Shown piece after piece: positions 1-10,610 of a stretch of 51,557 nucleotides of DNA. The notes beneath the pieces are model-generated. The model worked only from the letters and a program-made list of their open reading frames with translations, was not told where the DNA came from and ran no database searches. The translations under genes and the position numbers were made by a program. The DNA is from Gammaproteobacteria bacterium (lineage in GTDB: Bacteria; Pseudomonadota; Gammaproteobacteria; Magnimaribacterales; D2472): contig VMDH01000027.1 in assembly GCA_008080945.1 (NCBI GenBank), positions 1-51,557 of the forward strand, read 5' to 3'. Every line of letters begins with the position of its first letter. The first letter of the stretch is position 1.

Positions 1-693
1 AAGTTTGGAGAGTTGCAAGGCCATCCTCACATCAATAATCCCAATATTAAGCATCCAAAGATTTTTGAGTTGGCCGCATCATCTGGAGGGATTGCAGATG
101 AGTGGCATACTGACCTAACCTTCCAAGAGCAACCCGCGCTTTTATCGATCCTACATATGGTAGAAGTTCCATCCGTTGGAGGGGATACTATGTGGACCGA
201 TTTAGTTGCTGCCTTTAAGGCATTATCAAAACCCATTCAGGACATGTGCATCGGACTTTCAGCCTTGCACGACGCTGCGCCTCATTTGCATCCTGAAAAA
301 ATGACTATACATCCCGTAGTTAGAAAACATCCGGATACCAATGAACCAGTGCTCTACGTTAATGAGCACTTTACTAGGAGAATAGTCGAGCTTGGGCACG
401 AGGAAAGTGAGCATCTCTTAAGTTTCCTAACTTCGTGGGTTCAAAAACCTGAGTTTTTAGTCAGATATAAGTGGCAAAAGAATACTATTGCCATGTGGGA
501 TAACCGAGCTACCCAACATTATGTAGTCAATAATTTTGAGGGCGAAAGAATTATTCAAAGAGTTACAGTAACAGGAGATAAGGTCGAGCCGTTTGGTAAA
601 TTGGACTACGATGCTTGGAATGCTGAGGGAAAGTTTTCTGCTAAAAGCAGATACGATTTCCAGTTAATGGGTTACTTAGATTCTCAAAAATAG
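1..693 (+). CDS. TauD/TfdA-family Fe(II)/2-oxoglutarate dioxygenase, 5'-truncated by window edge
   Basis: This is the C-terminal part of a 2-oxoglutarate-dependent non-haem iron dioxygenase; the reading frame is open from base 1, so the start lies outside the window. The iron-binding His-x-Asp is in WHTD (103-114), the distal iron His is in TQHY (His codon 517-519), and the Arg that should bind the 2-oxoglutarate carboxylate is at 559-561. The remaining sequence follows E. coli TauD closely (GGDT-W, LHPVVR-HP, the VNE-FT-RIV block, MWDNR-TQHY). About 230 residues are present of the usual 280-300. Enzymes of this family hydroxylate taurine, other sulfonates, aryloxyalkanoates or similar compounds, and the substrate cannot be told from sequence. 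A flavoprotein and a TSUP exporter follow on the same strand. The family is certain; the specific substrate is not. Confidence 0.9.
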   Translation, partial: KFGELQGHPHINNPNIKHPKIFELAASSGGIADEWHTDLTFQEQPALLSILHMVEVPSVGGDTMWTDLVAAFKALSKPIQDMCIGLSALHDAAPHLHPEKMTIHPVVRKHPDTNEPVLYVNEHFTRRIVELGHEESEHLLSFLTSWVQKPEFLVRYKWQKNTIAMWDNRATQHYVVNNFEGERIIQRVTVTGDKVEPFGKLDYDAWNAEGKFSAKSRYDFQLMGYLDSQK

Positions 694-791
694 AATAATC
701 GTAGTATGAATATATTGCCCACTAGCAATTCTTTTCTATCTCCTTAATATAACTTCAGTCGTAATTAGAAAATTTAATTTAAGGATAAAGC

Positions 792-2090
792 ATGATTCAA
801 TCCTCCTTCACTCTTCCCTGCGGACAAACTATTAAAAATAGGGTCTGCAAAGCTGCCATGACCGAAAGAATTGCTAAAGGCGATAACCTTGCGCATCAAG
901 GACACATCAATTTATACAACACTTGGGCAGATGGTGATGTAGGTATTTTGTTAACTGGGAATGTTCAAGTTGATCGTCGCAACATCGAAGGCCCTGCCAA
1001 TGTAGTGATTGATCAATCAAATTATCATCTGCAAATGGACACTCTCAAACAATGGGCTGCGGCAGGAACCAAGGACAATACTCAGCTGTGGATGCAAATT
1101 TCGCACGCTGGCAGACAAACTCCTGGTGAAATTAATTCCACCCCACAGGCTCCTTCAGATATTGGATTAAAAATTCCTGGCAGAAATTTTGGTAAACCTA
1201 AGCCCATGACTGAGGAGGAAATTCTAGAACTTATTGATCGCTTTGTTTTTACAGCAACTGTGGCAAGAGATGCTGGATTTACAGGAGTTCAATTCCATTC
1301 CGCTCATGGTTATCTGCTATCAGAGTTTTTATCTCCTGATATTAATACTAGAACAGATGCCTGGGGAGGTTCTTTAGAGAATAGAACTAGGATTCATTTA
1401 GAAATCATTAAAAAATGCAGAGAGGTGGTGGGTTCAGATTTCCCAATTTCCATCAAATTAAATTCTGCGGATTTTCAAAAAGGTGGTTTTTCTGCTGAAG
1501 AAAGTATTCAAGTAGCAAAAATGTTTGAACAAGCAGGAGTTGATTTATTAGAAATATCTGGGGGCACCTACGAACAGCCTAAATTAATTGGTGCTGATAA
1601 CATCAGTATCAATCCTGATAGAAGTGAAGTTAGAAAAGATAGTACTATCGCTAGAGAGGCTTATTTCTTAGATTACGCTGCAAATATAAGAGCAGCTGTG
1701 GAAATGCCGTTGATGGTAACAGGCGGCTTTCGAACTCGAGAAGGGATGCAAAAAGCATTGGAGAGCGGAATCTGCCAGGTTGTGGGCATTGGCAGACCCA
1801 TGTGTGCAGACCCTCATTGTATGAAGAAGTTATTCAGTGGAGAAATCGATTCTCTTCCAAGCTTTGAAAAAACTCTCTCTCTAGGTCCTTGGATATTTTC
1901 TCCTAACAGTCCTTTTACGCTCATTCAGGCAATTAATGCTTTTGGAGCAATGGCTTGGTTTTATCAACAAATTAAAGAAATGTCTGCAGGAAGAATGCCA
2001 GATTTGGACAAAAAGCTTTTACAAGCATTTTTGGCTGACACTAAAGCTGACAAACTAGCAGTGCAAGATTATCTAAACCATCAAAGTTAG
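792..2090 (+). CDS. Old-yellow-enzyme family NADH:flavin oxidoreductase
   Basis: This 432-residue protein is an FMN-dependent TIM-barrel reductase of the old yellow enzyme / 2,4-dienoyl-CoA reductase N-terminal type. Visible family motifs are HAGRQT at 105-110, HSAHGYL at 169-175 (the active-site His region), WGGSLENRTR at 191-200, and the phosphate-binding GGFRT and VGIGRP segments near 310-335. It lacks the FAD/NAD and 4Fe-4S domains of full FadH, so it is a single-domain enzyme, with a C-terminal tail of about 60 residues of no recognised family. The start has a good AAGGA ribosome site 8 nt upstream. Only 3 nt separate its stop from the TSUP gene, so the two are probably co-transcribed. 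Enzymes of this group reduce activated C=C bonds or nitro groups; the real substrate is unknown. Confidence 0.9.
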   Translation: MIQSSFTLPCGQTIKNRVCKAAMTERIAKGDNLAHQGHINLYNTWADGDVGILLTGNVQVDRRNIEGPANVVIDQSNYHLQMDTLKQWAAAGTKDNTQLWMQISHAGRQTPGEINSTPQAPSDIGLKIPGRNFGKPKPMTEEEILELIDRFVFTATVARDAGFTGVQFHSAHGYLLSEFLSPDINTRTDAWGGSLENRTRIHLEIIKKCREVVGSDFPISIKLNSADFQKGGFSAEESIQVAKMFEQAGVDLLEISGGTYEQPKLIGADNISINPDRSEVRKDSTIAREAYFLDYAANIRAAVEMPLMVTGGFRTREGMQKALESGICQVVGIGRPMCADPHCMKKLFSGEIDSLPSFEKTLSLGPWIFSPNSPFTLIQAINAFGAMAWFYQQIKEMSAGRMPDLDKKLLQAFLADTKADKLAVQDYLNHQS

Positions 2091-2093
2091 CAA

Positions 2094-2834
2094 ATGACCG
2101 AATTAGAGATCATTGTTATTTTCTCATTGATCTCTTTCATTACTTCTTTCATCACATCGGTTGCAAGTGTTGGAGGCGGGATGATTATGCTCGCTAGTTT
2201 GGGGCAGTTTTTTTCTCCGAGCGTTTTAATTCCATTGCATGCATTGATCCAAGTTTCCAATAACTTGTCACGCGCTTATTTGTTCAGAAAACATATTATT
2301 GTTGGACTATTTAAAACAGTCGCTATTGGAAGCGCTATAGGCTCAGTTCTAGGAGTTTTATTTTTTTCTTTAGTTCCTGAAGAAATCATACTTGCATTAA
2401 TTGGCATATTTATTCTCTGGATGCTTTTTTTTAAAGCTTCCTTGAAAGCTGTCACCAATAATCTTTCCGATGCCTTTTGTGGTGTTCTTGCAGCTGCTGT
2501 TGGAATGGTCGTAGGTGCAAATGGGCCCGTAGTTTCCGCCTTTTTAGCTACCAAAGATATGGATTCTAAAGAGCTGATTGCTACTCATGGCGCCATTATG
2601 GTTTGCCAGCACTTATTTAAAATTATTGCCTTTATAACTGTTTTCCAATTCTTACTAGTAGATTTCCTATTATTAATAGTGTGCACCACGCTGACAGGAT
2701 TTTTGGGAGCCTGGGTTGCAAGATCGTTCTTAGACAAGATTCCTCAAAAAGTTTTTGATCTTGGTTTAAAAACTCTCTTATTTGCTTTGGCAGTCACTAT
2801 GATTATTAGAGGCGCTGGACTAGAACTCATTTAA
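2094..2834 (+). CDS. TSUP (TauE/SafE) family membrane exporter
   Basis: This 246-residue protein is almost entirely hydrophobic, with about seven to eight membrane segments. The N-terminal half carries the conserved S-x-GGG-x(2)-M patch (ASVGGGMIM, about 25-33), and the second half repeats it in weaker form (VVGANGPVVSAFL), as expected for the two-repeat TauE/SafE fold. Members move sulfite, sulfonates, sulfoacetate or other small organic anions across the inner membrane. It starts 3 nt after the flavoprotein gene and lies downstream of a TauD-like dioxygenase, an enzyme type that releases sulfite from taurine, so sulfite export is a reasonable guess but no more. The stop is 6 bp from the convergent oxyR stop with no terminator hairpin between them. 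Confidence 0.85.
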   Translation: MTELEIIVIFSLISFITSFITSVASVGGGMIMLASLGQFFSPSVLIPLHALIQVSNNLSRAYLFRKHIIVGLFKTVAIGSAIGSVLGVLFFSLVPEEIILALIGIFILWMLFFKASLKAVTNNLSDAFCGVLAAAVGMVVGANGPVVSAFLATKDMDSKELIATHGAIMVCQHLFKIIAFITVFQFLLVDFLLLIVCTTLTGFLGAWVARSFLDKIPQKVFDLGLKTLLFALAVTMIIRGAGLELI

Positions 2835-2840
2835 ATATAT

Positions 2841-3734
2841 TTATTTTCTAAAAGTATCTTTAAAAATATCTAGTAAAAGCATTACATTCTCATGGCCTGC
2901 ATAATTTTCTCTACAGATTAAAGCAATCTCTCTATGTGGACCGGGCTCATTGAGATGAGAAATATATAAATTTTTCTGATTACTTACTAAATCTTTAAGA
3001 GCCATTTGTGGAATAAGGGTTGTCCCCATTTTTCCTTTCACCAGTTGTATAAGAGTGTTCAGACTAGAAGCTTTTAATGAGTAACTTGTTTTGGAGGTTA
3101 TATTGCAGGCATCTAAGATATGATCTTTTAGACAATGTCCGTCTGCGAGGAGCATAAGCTTTGCATCCTCAAGCTCGGCTGCTTTAATTTCTGCCTTACC
3201 TGCATTGATATCTTTAGCATGAGAAACCCAGTAGAAATCTTCTTCCCAGAATTTATAACATTTTAGTTCACGAGTATCGTAGGGCAGGGCAAGTATTGCT
3301 ATATCTAGCTCCCCATCACTTACTTTCTGGACCAAGCTATTAGATTGGCTCTCTTCAATTTTGAGATTAATGGCTGGCAATTTTTTTTCTATCTTTGGTA
3401 GCATCAAAGGAAGAAAGTAAGGGCTGACAGTAGGAATGATCCCAAGAGAAATTGGCTGAGCATTAGAATAGCTTTGGGCTAAGTCATTGATACTATTGAC
3501 CTCTATTTTAATTAATTTTGCTTTTGCTAATATTTCTTTACCCAGGGTAGTGACAAGCACTTTTTTATTAGTTCGTTCAAAGATTTGGACGCCTAAGTGA
3601 CTTTCCAACTCAGTGATTGCGTTGCTTAGGGTTGAGGGAGAGATGAAGCACTCATCTGCAGCTTTCTTGAAGTGTAAATTTTTAGCAACCGCTAGAGCGT
3701 AGTCAATTTGTTTTAATGTAATCATATTGGCCAT
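2841..3734 (-). CDS. oxyR: Hydrogen-peroxide-sensing LysR regulator OxyR
   Basis: This 297-residue LysR-type regulator has a winged helix-turn-helix at about 8-65 followed by the effector domain. It is called OxyR rather than a generic LysR protein because of the redox motif DGHCLKDHILDAC, in which Cys201 and Cys210 are nine residues apart, exactly as Cys199 and Cys208 of E. coli OxyR, which form the peroxide-induced disulfide. The following SSLNTL and GTTLIP blocks also match OxyR. It is divergent from katG, a classic OxyR target. Translation may start at ATG 3734 or at a second ATG at 3725 (MITLK); the second aligns better with the usual LysR N-terminus. A perfect 8-bp inverted repeat covers the start codon, which would suit autoregulation. 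Confidence 0.93.
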   Translation of the reverse strand: MANMITLKQIDYALAVAKNLHFKKAADECFISPSTLSNAITELESHLGVQIFERTNKKVLVTTLGKEILAKAKLIKIEVNSINDLAQSYSNAQPISLGIIPTVSPYFLPLMLPKIEKKLPAINLKIEESQSNSLVQKVSDGELDIAILALPYDTRELKCYKFWEEDFYWVSHAKDINAGKAEIKAAELEDAKLMLLADGHCLKDHILDACNITSKTSYSLKASSLNTLIQLVKGKMGTTLIPQMALKDLVSNQKNLYISHLNEPGPHREIALICRENYAGHENVMLLLDIFKDTFRK

Positions 3735-3751
3735 TTTATCATTGATAAAAT
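3733..3751. promoter_or_regulatory. Inverted repeat at the oxyR start codon, candidate operator
   Basis: ATTTTATC-ATT-GATAAAAT is a perfect 8-bp palindrome with a 3-bp spacer that overlaps the first oxyR ATG on the minus strand. The intergenic region to katG is 111 bp. The downstream AT-rich stretch 3744-3780 has the roughly 11-bp spaced ATA/TAT pattern of OxyR half-sites, but it does not match the consensus closely enough to be sure. A weak katG promoter candidate is TTTACC (3778-3783), a 17-nt spacer and TAATCT (3801-3806). Confidence 0.4.
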
Positions 3752-3803
3752 CGAATATAACATTCTAAATTATTATATTTACCAAAACATATAAAATTTG
3801 TAA

Positions 3804-5975
<2,172 letters not shown>

Positions 5976-5998
5976 AAACTAAAGTTTCTAACTTTTAT

Positions 5999-6027
5999 AT
6001 AAGGGCCCATCTGGGCCCTTATTTTTT
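5999..6027 (+). terminator. Rho-independent terminator of katG
   Basis: A 10-bp GC-rich perfect stem (ATAAGGGCCC / GGGCCCTTAT) with a 4-nt loop is followed by a run of T. It lies 24 nt after the katG stop and is the only classic intrinsic terminator seen in the window. Confidence 0.92.
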
Positions 6028-6034
6028 GCCAACT

Positions 6035-6062
6035 TTGATGAAATGACATTGTCTTGTATTAT
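6035..6062 (+). promoter_or_regulatory. Candidate sigma70 promoter giving a leaderless coaD mRNA
   Basis: TTGATG (6035-6040), a 16-nt spacer and TATTAT (6057-6062) form a good promoter. The expected transcription start, about 7 nt after the -10 box, falls on the A of the coaD ATG at 6069. No Shine-Dalgarno is seen, which fits a leaderless message. Confidence 0.5.
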
Positions 6063-6068
6063 GCAATT

Positions 6069-6548
6069 ATGAAGATCGCAATTTATCCTGGTTCATTTGA
6101 TCCGCTGACATTTGGTCATATAGATATTCTTGAGAGAGCAGCATCTCTATTTGATAAAGTGATTGTCGGAGTTGCAGAGAGCAAAGCAAAGAAACCTCTT
6201 TTCACAGTTGATGAGAGGCTGGCCTTGATTGATGAAATGTTTGCAGATAATGACAAGATTGAAAGTTTAGGCTATTCAGAAAAGCTCACCGTAGATCTTG
6301 CTAGAGAAAATAATGCTATTGCCATCATAAGAGGGTTGAGAGCTGTTGCTGATTTTGAGTATGAATTTCAGTTAGCAACTATGAATAGATCTCTTGCACC
6401 GGATATTGAAAGTATATTCTTTACACCTAAAGATACTTTAATTTATGTTTCTTCAAGCTTGGTAAAAGAGATCGCACAATTCGGAGGCGATGTTACCCGA
6501 TTTGTTCCCAAGCATGTCGTTAGCGCCTTAGAGAAGAAATTTACCTAA
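6069..6548 (+). CDS. coaD: Phosphopantetheine adenylyltransferase (coenzyme A synthesis)
   Basis: CoaD transfers an adenylyl group from ATP to 4'-phosphopantetheine, the next-to-last step of coenzyme A synthesis. The start MKIAIYPGSFDP carries the nucleotidyltransferase signature, followed by LTFGH (the T-x-G-H ATP site), the RGLR motif, and YVSSSLVKEIA near residue 125, equivalent to the ISST-x-VR motif. At 159 residues it has the usual length. An in-frame TTG at 6054 would add five residues not seen in the family and would sit upstream of the -10 box, so ATG 6069 is preferred. The 3' end overlaps the convergent mutM gene by 8 bp. Confidence 0.97.
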   Translation: MKIAIYPGSFDPLTFGHIDILERAASLFDKVIVGVAESKAKKPLFTVDERLALIDEMFADNDKIESLGYSEKLTVDLARENNAIAIIRGLRAVADFEYEFQLATMNRSLAPDIESIFFTPKDTLIYVSSSLVKEIAQFGGDVTRFVPKHVVSALEKKFT

Positions 6549-7356
6549 GTTTTTGGCATTTGTTGCATAGAAAGCTTGCTCTTTGCCCAACCACTATTCT
6601 ACTAATTGAGTTTGCACAGTTAGGACAAGGCTGATTATCATTTCCATAAACTTTGAGCTTAATTTTAAAATACCCTTTATTACCTTCTGGACTATAAAAG
6701 TCCTTTAATGTGGTGCCCCCCAAGGCTATGGCTTTCTTTAATACTTGTTTAATGGCTTTCACTAGTTTATCTATCTCAGTATTTTTTAACTTATTGCCTG
6801 ATGTCATCGGATGAACATTTGAGATAAACAGAGCTTCATTAGCATAAATATTCCCAACGCCAACAACCACGTGTTGGTTCATGATTAAATTTTTAATGGC
6901 TGCATTAGATTTAGAGATTTTTTCTTGTAAGTAGCTTGCACTAAAATTAGTTGATAAAGGTTCTGGACCAAGTTGTCTATCAAAATCTCTATAGGCTTCT
7001 TTGCTTAAGATTTTAAAATAACCAAACTTCCGAGTATCGTTAAATACGATGCTCTTGTCTTGGAAATGAAAGACTATATGGTCATGTTTTTCTATCCTAT
7101 TGCTGCTTGCTTCTTGGATGCGTAATGTCCCGGTCATACCTAAATGCAACAAATGAAAGAAATCTGAAAATTCTAGGACAATACATTTTGCTCTCCTAAA
7201 TATCTTTTCAACTACAAGGTTCTCTAATGCATGAATATTTTTAGTATCTAATTTCCAACGTAAGTGGGGGTTGGTAACTGAAATATTTTTTAGGATCTTG
7301 CCTTCAAAACCCTTTAAAGCTCTAACAGAAGTTTCTACTTCTGGAAGCTCAGGCAT
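6541..7356 (-). CDS. mutM: Formamidopyrimidine-DNA glycosylase (8-oxoguanine repair)
   Basis: MutM/Fpg removes 8-oxoguanine and other oxidised purines from DNA and nicks the abasic site. The protein begins MPELPEVET, in which Pro2 is the Schiff-base nucleophile and Glu3 the catalytic acid. It contains the LHLGMTGTLR block with its helix-two-turn-helix partner (VGVGNIYANEALF), and it ends in a zinc finger made of CPNC and CNKC. Its 271 residues are full length. The ATG overlaps the tolC stop as TAATG, so the two genes are probably translated from one message. Two oxidative-damage functions, katG and mutM, thus lie close together, but not in one operon. Confidence 0.97.
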   Translation of the reverse strand: MPELPEVETSVRALKGFEGKILKNISVTNPHLRWKLDTKNIHALENLVVEKIFRRAKCIVLEFSDFFHLLHLGMTGTLRIQEASSNRIEKHDHIVFHFQDKSIVFNDTRKFGYFKILSKEAYRDFDRQLGPEPLSTNFSASYLQEKISKSNAAIKNLIMNQHVVVGVGNIYANEALFISNVHPMTSGNKLKNTEIDKLVKAIKQVLKKAIALGGTTLKDFYSPEGNKGYFKIKLKVYGNDNQPCPNCANSISRIVVGQRASFLCNKCQKLR

Positions 7357-8687
7357 TATCCTAGAAGATTGTTTATTTCTACAAGATTTTGGGGTTGCAA
7401 GGTTCCTGCAGCTAAGTGAAGTCTGAGGATAGATAACAAATAATCATACTTAGCATTGGCAAGGTTCTTTTCTGCAGAATAAAGGCTTTTTTCTGCTTGC
7501 AAAAGGTCCACAATATTTCTGGTGCCAACCTCGTAACCTACTCTGGTTGCCTCTAAGGCAGTGGTCGCTGAAATGACTGCTTGTTTTTGGGCTTTGAGAT
7601 TAGCCACCAATGTGACCACGTTTGAATACTGGGATCTAGTTTCTTGGATTACAGATCTTTCTGCAAACACGGCATCTTGTTCTGCTTGATTAAAACTTGC
7701 GTAGGCTTGTTTTCTTCTGGAATTAACAGCTCCACCTTGAAATATCGGAACGCTCCATTGCAATGCATAATTTTCTCTTTGTGTGACATCTGGAACTGTT
7801 ATTTGGAAGCTCCCTGTATTTAGCCCATCAAAGGAATATTGATTTGTTTCAGATTCTGATTTACTGGCAACAATATCTATTTTGGGTAAGTGATTGGAAG
7901 CTGCGCCGCGTGCTGCATTTTTTGCTGCTAACTTTCGCATTTGTGCTGCTTGGAGTCTAAAATTATTTTCCAGAGCTTTGCTGACCCATTCATCCTTATC
8001 TGCGGGCACTGGATTTTGGACATTTAACTCATTAACTAAACCATCAATAGAGAAAATCTCTCTACCAACAATGGCATTCAATGCCTCTCTGGCAGTATAG
8101 ATTGCTCCCTCAGCTCTTATTTTTGCTGCAAGGCTTAAATCATATGCCAGTTGAGCTTCTTGGACCTCTGTTACTGCAGATAAGCCAACTTCATATCTTT
8201 GTTTAGTTTGTTCTAGTTGCCTTTGTATGGCTTTTTCTTCTGACAATGCTGCACTTAAGTTATCTATAGAACGTAATACATTAAAGTAGGCCTCAGCTGT
8301 TCTTACAATTAGGGACTGCTGATTAAAGGCAAAATCTGCTTCAGATGCATCGGTTAAAAGTTTAGAGCGCTTATACCCAAACCATGTATCTAGTCGAAAA
8401 AGTGGTTGAGATAGTCTGGCCTGCGAAGAAAAATTATTGTATTCGTTTTGCAAGACATCATCTTCGTAGTATTCGTTCCAATTTGTTTGTCCTGAAAGTT
8501 GGATATTAGGAAGTAATTGAGCCCTGCCTTGAACTGCTATTTCTTTGTCAGCAAGGAATGAGTACTCAGCAGCTTTATACTGAGCATCATTTTCTAATGC
8601 TTCGTTATAGATATCTAGCAGGTTTTCAGCATGCAGACTGCTGACCAGAGAAAATAAGAATAGAAATTTTAACGACTGTATTTTCAA
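7356..8687 (-). CDS. tolC: TolC-family outer-membrane efflux channel
   Basis: TolC forms the trimeric channel-tunnel across the outer membrane and periplasm used by RND and other exporters. The 443-residue precursor has a signal peptide cleaved after SLHA (mature from Glu21). It then shows the two internally repeated outer-membrane-efflux domains with long coiled-coil helices; conserved pieces are RLSQPLF, the AYFNVLRS helix, RYEVGLSAVTEVQEAQ and the repeat equivalent YEVGTRNIVDLLQAEKSL. The start is TTG: an AAGGTG ribosome site lies 7 nt upstream, and no other start is possible before an in-frame stop. It is read together with mutM. Its promoter carries the same operator as the distant RND pump, so it is probably that pump's channel. 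Confidence 0.95.
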   Translation of the reverse strand: MKIQSLKFLFLFSLVSSLHAENLLDIYNEALENDAQYKAAEYSFLADKEIAVQGRAQLLPNIQLSGQTNWNEYYEDDVLQNEYNNFSSQARLSQPLFRLDTWFGYKRSKLLTDASEADFAFNQQSLIVRTAEAYFNVLRSIDNLSAALSEEKAIQRQLEQTKQRYEVGLSAVTEVQEAQLAYDLSLAAKIRAEGAIYTAREALNAIVGREIFSIDGLVNELNVQNPVPADKDEWVSKALENNFRLQAAQMRKLAAKNAARGAASNHLPKIDIVASKSESETNQYSFDGLNTGSFQITVPDVTQRENYALQWSVPIFQGGAVNSRRKQAYASFNQAEQDAVFAERSVIQETRSQYSNVVTLVANLKAQKQAVISATTALEATRVGYEVGTRNIVDLLQAEKSLYSAEKNLANAKYDYLLSILRLHLAAGTLQPQNLVEINNLLG

Positions 8688-8691
8688 ACAA

Positions 8692-8811
8692 TTACACCTT
8701 AGTTAACTGAAAAAATATCACTAATACCATGTTAAACGATAACAGGATTGAACTAAATAAAACCAGTTCTTTATTTTTAGTAGACAATTTTTTGCTGATA
8801 AAGTTTTTCAT
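8692..8811 (-). CDS. Candidate small membrane protein / leader ORF upstream of tolC
   Basis: This 39-codon ORF lies entirely in the tolC leader. It starts with ATG 8811, about 13 nt after the predicted transcription start and with a weak GGA 6 nt upstream. The peptide has a Lys-rich N-terminus (MKNFISKKLSTKNKE) followed by one hydrophobic segment of about 20 residues (LVLFSSILLSFNMVLVIFF), a typical single-span membrane protein. Its last two codons, AAG GTG, form the tolC ribosome site, and its TAA ends 4 nt before the tolC TTG, so translational coupling is likely if it is expressed. I recognise no family. A chance open frame in AT-rich DNA is possible. Confidence 0.4.
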   Translation of the reverse strand: MKNFISKKLSTKNKELVLFSSILLSFNMVLVIFFQLTKV

Positions 8812-8830
8812 ATTTGATCCAAAGATGAGC

Positions 8831-8858
8831 ATCATATCTTAAATGTTTACACTGTCAA
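8831..8858 (-). promoter_or_regulatory. tolC sigma70 promoter
   Basis: On the minus strand TTGACA (8858-8853, perfect -35), a 16-nt spacer and TATGAT (8836-8831, 5 of 6) predict transcription from about 8824. That leaves a tolC leader of about 137 nt containing the small ORF. The -35 hexamer lies inside the palindromic operator at 8844-8860, so a bound repressor would block RNA polymerase. Confidence 0.75.
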
Positions 8859-8860
8859 CA
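8844..8860. promoter_or_regulatory. Palindromic operator shared with the tetR/RND region
   Basis: TGTTTACACTGTCAACA is an inverted repeat of 8-bp arms around one central base with a single mismatch. Read on the minus strand it is TGTTGACAGTGTAAACA, identical at 16 of 17 positions to the site at 46281-46297 between the TetR regulator and the RND efflux genes; only the central base differs. Confidence 0.8.
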
Positions 8861-8923
8861 TCTGAATACAAACTTTACCCTTTTTAAATAGATAAATAGC
8901 CAATAGTAAGATCAAGAATGAGC

Positions 8924-8929
8924 TATAAT
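8924..8929 (+). promoter_or_regulatory. Candidate -10 box of thiC
   Basis: A perfect TATAAT ends 13 nt before the thiC ATG and predicts a leader of only about 7 nt. No convincing -35 is seen at the proper distance. With this start there is no room for a TPP riboswitch. Confidence 0.4.
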
Positions 8930-8933
8930 TTGA

Positions 8934-10609
<1,676 letters not shown>

Positions 10610-10610
<1 letters not shown>

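Noticed and set aside
2824-2850. Terminator between the TSUP gene and oxyR
   Set aside because: Only a short AT-only palindrome (AAATATATTT) is present, without a GC stem.
6054-6068. Earlier TTG start for coaD
   Set aside because: The extra five residues are not in the family and the TTG lies upstream of the -10 box.
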